Origin: JBPYFK01 sp051984675
Lineage (GTDB): Bacteria > Actinomycetota > Actinomycetes > Mycobacteriales > Pseudonocardiaceae
Assembly (NCBI GenBank): GCA_051984675.1
Contig: JBPYFK010000034.1
Span: 1 to 64,000 of the forward strand
DNA length: 64,000 nt
Reading direction: 5' to 3'
A program made the translations under genes and the position numbers. The notes below the pieces were generated by a model. The model was not told the DNA's origin. It saw nothing but the letters and a program-made list of their open reading frames with translations, and ran no database searches. Below, piece by piece: positions 35,453 to 44,619 of the stretch (position 1 is the first letter of the stretch; the number at the start of each line of letters is the position of its first letter).

Positions 35453-36943
35453 TCAGTTCTGCCGCTTGTCGCTGGCTGACGCGCCGGATCGCGACGCAAT
35501 GCGTGGCAGTAACGCGGCGACGCTGCGGGCGCGAGCCGCTCCCCACCACAGCCCGGCGCCGTACGCCAGATCGTCGAGCCGGCGTACCAGGATGTGCGGT
35601 ACGGGAGGCAACGGACTTCGAGCGCGCCGATGGTCCAGCAGCCCGTCCAGCACTGCGGCAGCGGCCAGAATGCTGCGCGCCCGGCGACTTGCCAGTGCTG
35701 CCGCCACGCTCAGCGGCCAGTAGTGGCGCGTCGCCGCCTGCACGAGCTGCCGCGCGGTGCCGTAAACACCGGCGAGCGCGAGAAGGATTCCCGCGCGCAC
35801 CGGCGCGTCGGCGTCCGGCATCAGGCGTGCCAGCCGGGCAGCCGCGACACCGGCCAGTGCCCCGGCAACCGGAGCCAGTCGGCGGTTCGCCAGCGCGACG
35901 AGGGCGGCCAGCGACCACCACGAGGCGTACAGGGGCGGCACCTGGCCGGGGTGTCGGAGGGCCAACGGTGCGGCGCTCGTCCCGTAAAAGGCGCGCTGCG
36001 CCATCCACCTGGGTAGATCCGTCCGATGCTCGTGCGCCACACGCGCCGTGGGGACGTAACGGAGTCGCCATCCCGCGCTGTGCAGGCGTAAGCACAGGTC
36101 CACGTCCTCGCCAACCCGCATGTCCGCCGCGAACCCGGAGCCGATGGCCTCTCGGCGCACCACCACTGCGGTCGCAGGGACGTAGGCGAGCCTGGTCAAG
36201 GGAATGATCGGCCCCTCGCGGGTGCCCATGTCCAGTGGGGAGCAGGTGCTTTCGAATGCCTGCAACCAGCCTCGACCGCTGGCCTTGAGCGGCACCACGC
36301 GTGGTGCCGCCAACGCGACGGCAGGGTCGAGAAACTGCCCCAGCAGCGGGGAGAACCAGCCTCGCTCGGGAACCACGTCGGAATCGACGAACGCCACGAA
36401 AGGCGTGCTCGCCCAGCGCATCCCGCTGTTGCGCGCAGCCGCCGGTCCTAGACTGCGCTCATGGCGGAGCACACGGCAGCCGTGTCGGCGCGCCTCGGCA
36501 GCGAGTGGCTCGGGATCGCGGGAACCGTCGTCCAGCACGACGATCGGAAGATCGGCGGTCTGCTCGTCGCACCGCAGCGCCGCCAGGAGGCGCGCGAGCA
36601 TAGCGGTCCGGTCCCGGACCGGGATCACGATGGTCACATCGCTCGCTCGTACGGCTGGCGGGCGCGGATGGACGATGCCCGCGTCGAGCAACCTGCGAGC
36701 AAGCGTGCCGTGTGCTGGCCCGGTCACCGTGAAGCCGCCCGAGGAGAGCAGATTCGCCGTCGGGGCGTTCAAGCGGACAAGGCGTGGCGGGGAACCGCCG
36801 AAGACCAGCCGGCCGTCGCGGGAACAGTGCACGTCGGGAGCGAGCTGGACAGCGAAACCGTCCGGCAGTCGCACGTCAGTCGGCGGCGGGACCACCGGAG
36901 CGGCCTCAGATCGGCGTGCGCTTGCCCGTGGGAGCGCGGTCAT
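35453..36943 (-). CDS. mftF: Mycofactocin glycosyltransferase MftF
   Basis: About 496 residues. N-terminal extension of about 100 residues, then a GT2 domain: VTIVIPVRDR, VVLDDGSRDP, FVDSDVVPE (the DxD motif for the nucleotide sugar) and RVGEDVDLCLRLHSAGW. Hydrophobic helices at the C-terminal third suggest membrane association. Known role: adds beta-1,4-linked glucose units to premycofactocin. The ATG at 36943 overlaps the stop of the SDR gene (ATGA); the frame's longer extension upstream lies antisense-like over that gene and is rejected. Confidence 0.9.
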   Translation of the reverse strand: MTALPRASARRSEAAPVVPPPTDVRLPDGFAVQLAPDVHCSRDGRLVFGGSPPRLVRLNAPTANLLSSGGFTVTGPAHGTLARRLLDAGIVHPRPPAVRASDVTIVIPVRDRTAMLARLLAALRCDEQTADLPIVVLDDGSRDPEPLAAEARRHGCRVLRHERSLGPAAARNSGMRWASTPFVAFVDSDVVPERGWFSPLLGQFLDPAVALAAPRVVPLKASGRGWLQAFESTCSPLDMGTREGPIIPLTRLAYVPATAVVVRREAIGSGFAADMRVGEDVDLCLRLHSAGWRLRYVPTARVAHEHRTDLPRWMAQRAFYGTSAAPLALRHPGQVPPLYASWWSLAALVALANRRLAPVAGALAGVAAARLARLMPDADAPVRAGILLALAGVYGTARQLVQAATRHYWPLSVAAALASRRARSILAAAAVLDGLLDHRRARSPLPPVPHILVRRLDDLAYGAGLWWGAARARSVAALLPRIASRSGASASDKRQN

Positions 36944-37725
36944 GTGGTGAACCCTCCGTCGGCGTGCACGACCGAACCCGTCACGGCGGCGGACTCGGGA
37001 GAGCACAGCCACGCCACCGCCGCCGCCACCTCGTCCGGTGTCAGCAGCCGTCGCACGAGCTGGTGTGCGCCGAGGCTTTCGGTGTCGTCGAGCCCGTAGA
37101 GCTCCGCCGTGGCCCGGAGCATGTCCGTGCGCGTCGACCCAGGCGACACAGCGACGGCGGTCACACCAGTGCCTTGCAGGTCGCACGCGAGACCACGGAC
37201 CAACCCGACCACCGCATGCTTCGCGGCGCAGTAGCCGCCGAGGTGCCAAAGCCCCTGGTGTGCGGCGGCCGAAGCCAAGGCGACGAAGCGGCCCTGGCGC
37301 GGCTCGGGTGCTTCCAGCAGTCTCGGCACCGCTGCGCGGGCCAGGTTGAGCACGCCCGTGACGTCGATGTCGACAAGCGCTCGCCAGCGCTGTTGCGAAA
37401 GCTCCCAGACCGGCTCGCCGCCGAGGATCACCGCAGCACAGGCCACGGCGGCATCCAGGCGCCCGTAGCGCCGAACGGCAAGATCGCACGCGCCCGCGAG
37501 CGCCTCGTGCTCTCGGACGTCGGCGATCAGTGTCTGCACTTCTGGAGCTTGCCCGGCGAGGCCGGTCAGCTCGTCGGGCCGAGCCAGCGGGTAGTCCACC
37601 GCAGGATCGTCGGCACACCGATCGACGGCCACGACGGACCAGCCCGTTGTCGCGAGACGGCGCACCACGGCCGCACCGATGCCACGCGCGGCACCGGTCA
37701 CCACGGCCACCGGTCGTTGGCTCAC
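36940..37725 (-). CDS. Mycofactocin-associated short-chain dehydrogenase
   Basis: About 261 residues. SDR fold with cofactor motif TGAARGIG and catalytic YCAAK (Tyr, Lys) preceded by ALASAAAHQG (Ser). Members of this type embedded in mft operons hold NAD(H) tightly and pass electrons to mycofactocin. GTG start in a GTGA overlap with mftE and ATGA overlap with mftF, so it is translated with the biosynthetic genes. The natural alcohol is unknown. Confidence 0.85.
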   Translation of the reverse strand: MSQRPVAVVTGAARGIGAAVVRRLATTGWSVVAVDRCADDPAVDYPLARPDELTGLAGQAPEVQTLIADVREHEALAGACDLAVRRYGRLDAAVACAAVILGGEPVWELSQQRWRALVDIDVTGVLNLARAAVPRLLEAPEPRQGRFVALASAAAHQGLWHLGGYCAAKHAVVGLVRGLACDLQGTGVTAVAVSPGSTRTDMLRATAELYGLDDTESLGAHQLVRRLLTPDEVAAAVAWLCSPESAAVTGSVVHADGGFTT

Positions 37726-38453
37726 GACGCATCGGCCTCCGGTAGGCACCGCAACCTGCCGGCGCTGTCCGCCTGCCAGGAACGGACCGCTTCGGCGAGT
37801 CCGGCCGACATCTGGTTCAGCAGCTCCTCCCCTGCCGGCGCTGTGGCCCCGGCGGGATCTCCCAGGACCCCGCTGGGGCTGACGGCCCGGACACCGACCG
37901 CCATCAGCCGGTCCAACAGCCGCTCGGCAGGCTCGTGCGGGCCAGCCACGGAACGTCCCATATGGACAGATCCCGGCCGCAGTGCGGACATCAGCGACGT
38001 TTCCGTGTGTCCGGCGTGCGCATCGGAGTCACTGCTCGTGCAGGCCCACCACGTGACATCACGGCCTTCCAACCGCAGCCGACGAACCGCACCGACCAGG
38101 CTGCGGAGGTTCCCGCCGTGGCCGTTTACCACGACCAACCGCCCAGCCCAGCGCAGCATCGACCGGCCCAGTTCGAGCACCAGCAGATGCAGTGCCGTGT
38201 GGCCGAGGGACGCTGTCCCGGGAAACCCCTCGTGCTCACCACTGGCCCCGTAATGCTGGGTCGGTGCCAGGACCGCGTCGACCTCGCCGTGTAGCAGGGC
38301 AAGTGCCCGTTCCGCCACAGCAGTGGCCACCGCCGCGTCCGTGTCCAGCGGAAGGTGCGGGCCGTGCTGCTCGCACGAGCCCAGCGGCAGCAGCACCACC
38401 GGCTGGGGTGATTCCAGTTCGGTCCAGGTCCGATCGGCCAGGCGAGCGATCAC
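37722..38453 (-). CDS. mftE: Mycofactocin peptidase MftE (creatininase family)
   Basis: About 243 residues. Metal-ligand pattern of creatininase-type amidases: LGSCEQHGPHLPLDTD (Glu28, His30, Asp37), HYGASGEHEGFPGT and VVNGHGGN. Known role: cuts the modified C-terminal Val-Tyr from the MftA peptide. GTG start overlapping the mftC stop (GTGA). Confidence 0.9.
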   Translation of the reverse strand: MIARLADRTWTELESPQPVVLLPLGSCEQHGPHLPLDTDAAVATAVAERALALLHGEVDAVLAPTQHYGASGEHEGFPGTASLGHTALHLLVLELGRSMLRWAGRLVVVNGHGGNLRSLVGAVRRLRLEGRDVTWWACTSSDSDAHAGHTETSLMSALRPGSVHMGRSVAGPHEPAERLLDRLMAVGVRAVSPSGVLGDPAGATAPAGEELLNQMSAGLAEAVRSWQADSAGRLRCLPEADAS

Positions 38454-39700
38454 GATCCACCTCTGCGTGGCAGGCCCGCCAGCGGGCTTTCGTCACAGGG
38501 CCGCTGCGCGGCGCGAACCGAGGGCAACCCGAGCAGGACCCCGCCCGGAGCGCTTCGCCGGGAATGGTCCTGAACAGGGCGCGGAACGACGGAGTGATCC
38601 ACAGTGGATAACAGCTGTTCGCCGTGCCCCTTGACGCACTCCGGGTCGGGCCCGTCCAGCGGGAGGCCGGTAAAGAACTTCGCCGCCATGCAACCGCCCT
38701 GGCAGGCATCGAACGCCGGGCAGGAGGTGCAGGCCCCGCCAGTCTCCGCGGTGCGCAGCTCGTTGAACAGCTCCGAACCGCGCCAGACTGCACCGAATCC
38801 GGCGCCGCGCACGTTGCCGGCCTTGAACACGTCGTGGATCGCGAACGGGCAGGCGTAAACGTCGCCCACAGGGTCGATCAGGCACACCACGCGCCCCGCT
38901 CCACACAGGTTGAGTCCCGGAAGCGGGGTGCTTCCCAGCGCGTTGAGGTGGAAGAAGGAGTCGCCGGTGAGCACGTCCTCGCCGTGGTCGAGCAGCCAGT
39001 GGTAGATCCGCATCTGCTGCTCGGCCGTGGGGTGCAGCTCGTCCCAGACGTCGGCGCCACGCCCGGACGGGCGCAGCCGCGTGATCCGCAACTGCGCGTC
39101 GTAGGAGTCCGCGATCGCTTTGAGCTCGTCGAGCTGGTCCACGTTCTCCCTCGTCATCACCACGGAGATCTTGAACCCGCGCATACCCGCACCGGCCAGG
39201 TTGTCCATGGCTCGCCGAGCCAGGTCGTAGGAACCGCGCCCGCGCACCGCGTCGTTGACCTCGCGCGTCGAACCGTCCAGCGAGATCTGGACATCGACGT
39301 AGTCGGTGGCGGCAAGCTGCCGTGCCCGCTGCTCGGTCAGCCGCACCCCGTTGGTGGAGAACTTGACGCCGACATAGCGTGATACGGCGTAGTCCAGCAA
39401 CTCCCAGAAGTCGGGGCGGACCGTGGGTTCGCCGCCCCCGACGTTGACGTAGAAGACCTGCATCCGCGCCAGCTCGTCGATGACGGACTTGATCTCCTCG
39501 GTGGTCAGCTCGTCCGGGTCACGCCGACCGGAGGAGGACAGGCAGTGCTCGCAGGCGAGGTTGCACGCATACGTCCACTCCCAGGTCAGGCAGATCGGCG
39601 CGGCCAGGCCGTGCTTGAACTGCTCGACCAGGGAGGGCACCGGCTTCGCCGGAGGGTGGCATGGCGACCCTGTACCGCTGGGATGTGCGGCGGTGGTCAT
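38450..39700 (-). CDS. mftC: Mycofactocin radical SAM maturase MftC
   Basis: About 416 residues. Radical SAM cluster motif CNLACEHC (Cys46, Cys50, Cys53) and a C-terminal SPASM domain with the cysteines of LNLCGAG, DVYACPF, CTSCPAFDACQGGC. Known role: oxidative decarboxylation of the MftA C-terminal Tyr and cross-linking to Val. The tail after the SPASM domain is about 55 residues long and low in complexity. The start is the ATG preceded by GGAGTCTCC. Confidence 0.95.
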   Translation of the reverse strand: MTTAAHPSGTGSPCHPPAKPVPSLVEQFKHGLAAPICLTWEWTYACNLACEHCLSSSGRRDPDELTTEEIKSVIDELARMQVFYVNVGGGEPTVRPDFWELLDYAVSRYVGVKFSTNGVRLTEQRARQLAATDYVDVQISLDGSTREVNDAVRGRGSYDLARRAMDNLAGAGMRGFKISVVMTRENVDQLDELKAIADSYDAQLRITRLRPSGRGADVWDELHPTAEQQMRIYHWLLDHGEDVLTGDSFFHLNALGSTPLPGLNLCGAGRVVCLIDPVGDVYACPFAIHDVFKAGNVRGAGFGAVWRGSELFNELRTAETGGACTSCPAFDACQGGCMAAKFFTGLPLDGPDPECVKGHGEQLLSTVDHSVVPRPVQDHSRRSAPGGVLLGLPSVRAAQRPCDESPLAGLPRRGGS

Positions 39701-39723
39701 GGAGACTCCTGACGCAGAGACGG

Positions 39724-39999
39724 TTACTGGCAAACGATCATGTCGGCCTCCGCGAGGGAGGCCAGGGCACGCAGGTAACTCGGCCGCTCCCGCTCGGCGA
39801 CGCGGCAGGCGTCGAGCGTCTCGTCGACCGAGCCGTGCTCGGCGAGACGCTCGACGACCTCAACCAGATGCCGGCTCTTCAGAAACGACAGTCGCCGCGT
39901 CCCGAAGTGGTAGGCGAGCGCCCCGAAGGGTTCCGGGCGCAAAGCGACCTGCGGGTTCTGGCAGTACGGTCGACCGGGTTCGAAAGCCGTGCCGGACAT
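39724..39999 (-). CDS. mftB: Mycofactocin peptide chaperone MftB
   Basis: About 91 residues, RiPP-recognition (PqqD-like) protein: YCQNPQVALRPEPFGALAYHFGTRRLSFLKS followed by helices (LVEVVERLAEHGSVDETL). Known role: binds the MftA leader and delivers it to MftC. The ATG lies 14 bases after the mftA stop; a GTG three codons upstream is possible. The open frame to 40203 overlaps mftA and is rejected. Confidence 0.9.
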   Translation of the reverse strand: MSGTAFEPGRPYCQNPQVALRPEPFGALAYHFGTRRLSFLKSRHLVEVVERLAEHGSVDETLDACRVAERERPSYLRALASLAEADMIVCQ

Positions 40000-40013
40000 C
40001 GGGGTCACCGCCC

Positions 40014-40151
40014 TCAGTAGACGCCGCACATGCCGTCGATGGACACTTCTTCGACGAGCAGCTCTTCGGCCAGCTCTGCGGGGTCGTATTCCGCCTCGTA
40101 CTCGACGAGTTCGACGTCGTGGTCGTCTGGGCTTTCGAAGTCGTCTGGCAT
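40014..40151 (-). CDS. mftA: Mycofactocin precursor peptide MftA
   Basis: 45 residues, easily missed because of its size. Acidic leader (MPDDFESPDDHDVELVEYEA, then EYDPAELAEELLVEEV) and the invariant end IDGMCGVY followed directly by TGA. The last two residues, Val-Tyr, are the source of mycofactocin. An AGAGG lies about 10 bases before the ATG. First gene of the operon mftA-B-C-E-SDR-F-D; its promoter lies in the 298-base region shared with the divergent methanol dehydrogenase. Confidence 0.95.
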   Translation of the reverse strand: MPDDFESPDDHDVELVEYEAEYDPAELAEELLVEEVSIDGMCGVY

Positions 40152-40248
40152 CGCTGATCGCCTCTCGTGCGGCACATCGGGAATCATTGACTGGCGACGA
40201 CATTAGGTGCGTCAGGTCCGACCGGGCGCCGTGCGATCGGACCTTGCG

Positions 40249-40272
40249 CTACCTGACCGATCGGACAGGTAG
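40249..40272. promoter_or_regulatory. CTACCTG/CAGGTAG palindrome in mft-mno divergent region
   Basis: Near-perfect 24-base palindrome: arms CTACCTG and CAGGTAG around the self-complementary core CCGATCGG, each separated by one A. It lies about 98 bases before mftA and about 177 before the methanol dehydrogenase start. A nearly identical copy is at 49491-49511 before the second alcohol dehydrogenase operon. The flanking region 40152-40449 holds no gene. Confidence 0.65.
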
Positions 40273-40449
40273 CGACCTCTCCGACCGTTCCGTTCCCGGT
40301 TCCAAAGGGCGGGTCTTGGGCTGCGATGGGTTCTCCACGGTGATGTGCGGCACTAACTTCCCGGTGCGGCCGGGCCGCCTGATACCGGGCTTCCCGGGCA
40401 CGTCATATCCGGTAGTCAGCGCGCGACGAGGCGCGGAAAGGACTGCGAC

Positions 40450-41742
40450 ATGCAGGTCGACGAACTACTCAAACCCTTTCCCATCAAGGAGTTCCATCCG
40501 TTCCCGCGGGCTCTGATGGGACCGGGTTCGCATGAACTGATCGGGCCGGAGGCGAAGAAGCTCGGATTCCAGCGCACGCTGCTGATGACGTCGGGACTGC
40601 GCGGAACCGACATCGTGCACAAGATCGCCGAGTCCATGAAGTACCACGGCCTTGAGGTCGTGGTATACGACCAGGTTGAGTCCAATCCCAAGGACTACAA
40701 CGTCATGGACGCCGTCCAGCTCTACCAGGAGAACGCGTGCGACTCGTTCGTCTCCATCGGCGGCGGTTCCTCGCACGACGCGTGTAAGGGCGCGCGGATC
40801 TCGGTCGCGCACGACGGGCGCAACGTCAACGAGTTCGAAGGGTTCAACAAGTCGGAGAATCCGAAGAACCCGCCGCACATCGCGGTTTCCACGACGGCGG
40901 GCACGGGCTCGGAGACCTCGTGGGCCTACGTCATCACCGACACCACCACCGACCCCGACAACCCGCACAAGTACGTGGCCTTCGATGACGCGTCGGTCAC
41001 CAGCCTGGCGGTTGACGACCCCGTGCTGTACTACGACTGCCCGATCGACTACACGGCGCAGTGCGGGTTCGACGTGCTCGCGCACGCCTCCGAGCCCTAC
41101 GTCTCCCGGCTGAACTTCCAGCCGTCGCTGGGCAACGCGCTGCACGCCATCAAGCTGACCGTGCAGCACCTGCGGCAGGCGGTCTGGAACGGCCAGGACC
41201 TGCCTGGCCGTGAAGGCATGATGTACGCCCAATACATCGCCGCGCAGGCGTTCAACTCCGGTGGGCTGGGCATCATCCACTCGATCTCGCACGCCGTCAG
41301 CGCCTTCTACGACACCCACCACGGCCTGAACAACGCCATCGCACTACCCCGGGTGTGGGCGTTCAACATGCCGGTGGCCTACGAGCGGTTCGCCGACATC
41401 GCCGAGGTGATGGGCGTCGACACGCATGGGAAGACCAAGGTACAGGCCGCCGACGCCGCGCTCGCCGCGGCGATCCGGCTGCTGCGTGATGTCGGGATTC
41501 CCGAGAAGTTCGTCGACGTACACGCCGACACGTACTCGAAGAACCGGCTCGGCCAGGGCCCGACCAAGTTCTACGAGCGCGCGAAAGAGATCAGGGGTGA
41601 CGCCGCCGACGTCGACCGGATCACCAACCACGTCCTCGGGGACGCGTGCACTCCAGGCAACGCCAAGGAATGCACGTTCGACACGGTCCGGCCGGTGGTC
41701 GAGCACAGCCTGACCGGCGACCTGGACGACCTGCTCAGCTAA
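40450..41742 (+). CDS. mno: NDMA-dependent methanol dehydrogenase
   Basis: About 430 residues, iron-containing (group III) alcohol dehydrogenase family. Cofactor loop GGGSSHDACKG, STTAGTGSETS, and metal-site residues in GFDVLAHASEPYVS and HSISHAVSAFYDTHHGLNNAIALP. The sequence matches the N,N-dimethyl-4-nitrosoaniline-dependent class, which holds NAD(H) permanently and needs mycofactocin as electron acceptor in vivo. It oxidises methanol and other primary alcohols to aldehydes in the cytosol. Shine-Dalgarno GGAAAGGA. First gene of a run with MoxR, VWA and mftM. Confidence 0.9.
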   Translation: MQVDELLKPFPIKEFHPFPRALMGPGSHELIGPEAKKLGFQRTLLMTSGLRGTDIVHKIAESMKYHGLEVVVYDQVESNPKDYNVMDAVQLYQENACDSFVSIGGGSSHDACKGARISVAHDGRNVNEFEGFNKSENPKNPPHIAVSTTAGTGSETSWAYVITDTTTDPDNPHKYVAFDDASVTSLAVDDPVLYYDCPIDYTAQCGFDVLAHASEPYVSRLNFQPSLGNALHAIKLTVQHLRQAVWNGQDLPGREGMMYAQYIAAQAFNSGGLGIIHSISHAVSAFYDTHHGLNNAIALPRVWAFNMPVAYERFADIAEVMGVDTHGKTKVQAADAALAAAIRLLRDVGIPEKFVDVHADTYSKNRLGQGPTKFYERAKEIRGDAADVDRITNHVLGDACTPGNAKECTFDTVRPVVEHSLTGDLDDLLS

Positions 41743-41851
41743 CCAGCCTGGCGGGTCGTGGTCCGCGCCCTCCCACGCGTGCGAGTCCGACCGGATCACG
41801 ACCCGCCGTTCCAGCACACGCTGTCACCCACCGCGCCACCACGGAGGAACC

Positions 41852-43075
41852 GTGCCCGCCTCGCACTCGGAACAGCCGGCCGAAGCTGGACCGTTCGCCT
41901 CGGTCGAAGACGTGACCACCAGGTTCGCCGAATCCGGCTACATCCCGGATCACCGACTGGCGACCACCGTCTTCCTGCAGTCCAGATTGGACAAGCCGCT
42001 GCTGCTGGAAGGCCCCGCCGGGGTCGGCAAGACCGAACTGGCGACCAAGCTCGCCGAGGTCACCGGGCGACGGCTGCTGCGCCTGCAGTGCTACGAGGGA
42101 CAGGACGAGAGCAAGGCGCTGTACGAGTGGGACTACGGCAAGCAGTTGCTCTACACGCAGATGTTGCGGGACAAGATCGGCGAGATCATCGCGGACGCAC
42201 CGGACCTCGTGTCGGCGATCGACCGCATCAGTGCGCAGGACAGCGTGTTCTTCTCGGACCGCTTCCTCGCTCCCCGGCCGCTGCTGGAGGCGATTCGCGG
42301 CGAGCAGCCCGCCGTGCTGCTGGTGGACGAGGTCGATCGCGCCGACGAAGCGCTGGAAGCCGTGCTGCTGGAATGCCTGGCCGAATTCCAGGTGACCGTC
42401 CCCGAGATCGGCAGCTACCGTGCGGCTGTTCCCCCATACGTGGTGCTGACCTCGAACAACACCCGGGACCTGTCGGCCGCGCTCAAACGCCGCTGCCTGC
42501 ACCTGTTCCTGGACTACCCGGACCACGAGCGCGAACTGGAGATCGTCAAGTCCAAGCGCACCGGGCTCGCGGAGAGCCTGGGCAGCAAGCTGGTGACCGT
42601 GGTCCGTGAACTGCGAAAACTCCAGCTGCGTAAGGCGCCCAGTATCTCCGAGACCATCGACTGGGCACGGACGCTGGCCGTCCTCGGGGCCGAGGAGCTG
42701 GATGCGCAGCTGCTGTCGGAGACGGCGAACGTGGTCCTGAAGTACGAGCGCGACCTGGACCGCGCGCTGGAGGTCATCCCCCGCTTGGTGGACCCCAACC
42801 GGGACGCTCTCGAACGCTTGCAGGGGCACGGCAACGGGCACGGCCATGGTCATGGCCACGGCCACCGGCACCACGCGCACGACCACCACCATGGCGGGCC
42901 CGAAGAGGGTGCCGAGATCGACGGGCGGACGGTCCGGGCCGCCAAAGACCTCCCCGGACGCTTCGACGAAAACTACTACGGCGCACCAGGCTCCGACGCT
43001 GCGTCGCGATCCGGGACGTCGACCGGCGGCCAAGGTCACCGCGCCTTCTCCGCTGCCACGCGCCGGCGCCGGTGA
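41852..43075 (+). CDS. MoxR-type AAA+ ATPase with His-rich tail
   Basis: About 407 residues, GTG start after GGAGGAACC. AAA+ core: Walker A GPAGVGKT (residues 54-61), Walker B AVLLVDEVDRAD, sensor 1 VLTSNNTRDLS, arginine finger region KRRCLHLFLDYP. After the core, residues about 326-352 are almost all His and Gly (GHGNGHGHGHGHGHRHHAHD followed by more His), a likely metal-binding segment. MoxR proteins work with VWA partners to mature metalloenzymes. The position after the metal-dependent methanol dehydrogenase and before the VWA gene suggests it activates or metallates that enzyme. Confidence 0.85.
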   Translation: MPASHSEQPAEAGPFASVEDVTTRFAESGYIPDHRLATTVFLQSRLDKPLLLEGPAGVGKTELATKLAEVTGRRLLRLQCYEGQDESKALYEWDYGKQLLYTQMLRDKIGEIIADAPDLVSAIDRISAQDSVFFSDRFLAPRPLLEAIRGEQPAVLLVDEVDRADEALEAVLLECLAEFQVTVPEIGSYRAAVPPYVVLTSNNTRDLSAALKRRCLHLFLDYPDHERELEIVKSKRTGLAESLGSKLVTVVRELRKLQLRKAPSISETIDWARTLAVLGAEELDAQLLSETANVVLKYERDLDRALEVIPRLVDPNRDALERLQGHGNGHGHGHGHGHRHHAHDHHHGGPEEGAEIDGRTVRAAKDLPGRFDENYYGAPGSDAASRSGTSTGGQGHRAFSAATRRRR

Positions 43076-43092
43076 CTTCCTGAGGAGGACAC

Positions 43093-44619
43093 GTGGAGAC
43101 CGCCCTGCACCGGTTTGTGCGCCTGCTGCGGATGTTCGGGGTACGCGTGTCGGTGGCGGAGTCGACCGACGCGATGCGCTGCGCAGCCCAGCCGGGCGTC
43201 CTCGACGACCGGGAAACCCTGCGCCAAGCCCTGAAGGTGGCCCTGGTCAAGGACCGCCGCGAGGAACAGATCTTCGACGAGGTGTTCAGCGCCTTCTTCG
43301 CCCTGGAGCCTGTGGTCTCCGACGAGGACGCCCACGAGCACTCGCACGAGCACGACGACCTCAGTGACACCGGTGAGCTGCAGTCGTTCACCGCGTCCGA
43401 GGAGCCAGCACAGACCCCGCAACAAGGTCATACGCACGGAAAACCCGCGGACATCCGGGACTACTTCTCCCCCGAGGACCTGGCCCAGCAGTTCAACCTG
43501 CACCAGGAAAGCAACAAGATCGACCTCGCGTCGATGACCGAGGAGATCGTCTTCTCCAGCAACGAGGACGGCTCCGCTGGTGACTCCCCGTCGGTCCAGC
43601 TGGAGATCGAACGGCTGCACAACGCCGGAGCGCCCGGGCAGCTCGCGAACCACACGGGTCACCGTCTCGACACGCAGCTGAGCATCGCCGAGGAGCAGAC
43701 ACTCCTGGACTGGCTGGCGCAGCCGGACGATCCGGCGGACGCCGACACCGCCGGCCCGCGAAACCCGGTCGCTGGCATCCTGGAAGAACTGCCGGAGCTG
43801 CTGAAACGCCACCTCACCAGACTCGCCGAGCTGGAGTCGACCGCACTGGAAGCTCCCGAGGTCGCGCATGGTCGTCTGGATCGCGTGGACGAGCAGGAAC
43901 GGCAGCAGCTCGAAGAGAGCCTGCGCCGGATCGCCCGCAGCCTGCGCGGAGCGCTGACCAGCCGGCGCCGGAACACACCGCGCGGGCGCGTGCATCCGGC
44001 CCGCACCATGCGCCGGAACATGCGATACGACGGCATTCCGTTCCGCCCGGTCACCATCACACGTGCGGAGGACAAACCACGTCTTGTCGTGCTCACCGAC
44101 GTCTCCCTGTCGGTGCGCGCGACGGCCCGGTTCACCCTCCACCTCGTGCACGGCCTGCAATCCCTGTTCGGGCAGGTCCGCTCCTTCGCCTTCGTCGACG
44201 AAGCCGTCGAGATCACCGAGCTGTTCACTGACCATCCGCTGGAACGTGCATTGGGGCTGGTCTTCGACGGCCTGCCGAACGGCGGTGTTCTCGATGTCGA
44301 CGCGAACTCGGACTACGGTCGAACCTTCGGCACCTTCCTCGCCGAGTACGGCAATGCCCTCAACCGGCGCACCACGGTCCTCGTGCTGGGGGACGGTCGG
44401 GGCAACGGCAACGATCCGAACTTCGAAGCCTTCGCGGAGATCGCCCGGCGAGTCCGGGAGACCATCTGGCTCACGCCCGAACCGCGCTACTCATGGTCGC
44501 TGGGCAGCTGCGACCTCCCGCGCTATGCGGAGAACTGCACGCGCGTGCGTGTCGTGCGCGACCTTTCCGGGTTGGAGCAGGCAGCGCACACGATGGCGAC
44601 GGAGGTGACCGGACGGTGA
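43093..44619 (+). CDS. VWA-domain protein, CoxE-like MoxR partner
   Basis: About 508 residues. C-terminal von Willebrand A domain with MIDAS motif DVSLS (near residue 336) that binds Mg2+, plus later Thr/Asp in VLVLGDGRGNGND. The N-terminal half is helical and carries an acidic His cluster DAHEHSHEHDD (about residues 79-89). AAA+/VWA pairs (CoxD/CoxE, NorQ/NorD, CbbQ/CbbO) remodel metalloenzymes. It starts 17 bases after the MoxR gene and overlaps mftM by GTGA. Confidence 0.85.
   Translation: METALHRFVRLLRMFGVRVSVAESTDAMRCAAQPGVLDDRETLRQALKVALVKDRREEQIFDEVFSAFFALEPVVSDEDAHEHSHEHDDLSDTGELQSFTASEEPAQTPQQGHTHGKPADIRDYFSPEDLAQQFNLHQESNKIDLASMTEEIVFSSNEDGSAGDSPSVQLEIERLHNAGAPGQLANHTGHRLDTQLSIAEEQTLLDWLAQPDDPADADTAGPRNPVAGILEELPELLKRHLTRLAELESTALEAPEVAHGRLDRVDEQERQQLEESLRRIARSLRGALTSRRRNTPRGRVHPARTMRRNMRYDGIPFRPVTITRAEDKPRLVVLTDVSLSVRATARFTLHLVHGLQSLFGQVRSFAFVDEAVEITELFTDHPLERALGLVFDGLPNGGVLDVDANSDYGRTFGTFLAEYGNALNRRTTVLVLGDGRGNGNDPNFEAFAEIARRVRETIWLTPEPRYSWSLGSCDLPRYAENCTRVRVVRDLSGLEQAAHTMATEVTGR

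Noticed and set aside
35453..37732. Single large gene of about 759 codons covering mftF and the SDR region
   Set aside because: The first 263 codons are a shadow of the SDR gene. The ATGA overlap and the GT2 N-terminus place the mftF start at 36943.
39860..40177. Alternative 105-codon minus-strand frame over the mftA region
   Set aside because: It is a shifted frame. The true frame gives the MftA end IDGMCGVY with an immediate stop.
42828..42900. Repeated cacggccatgg-like units, at first sight a small direct-repeat array
   Set aside because: They encode the His/Gly-rich tail of the MoxR ATPase in frame, so this is coding low complexity, not CRISPR or an origin.
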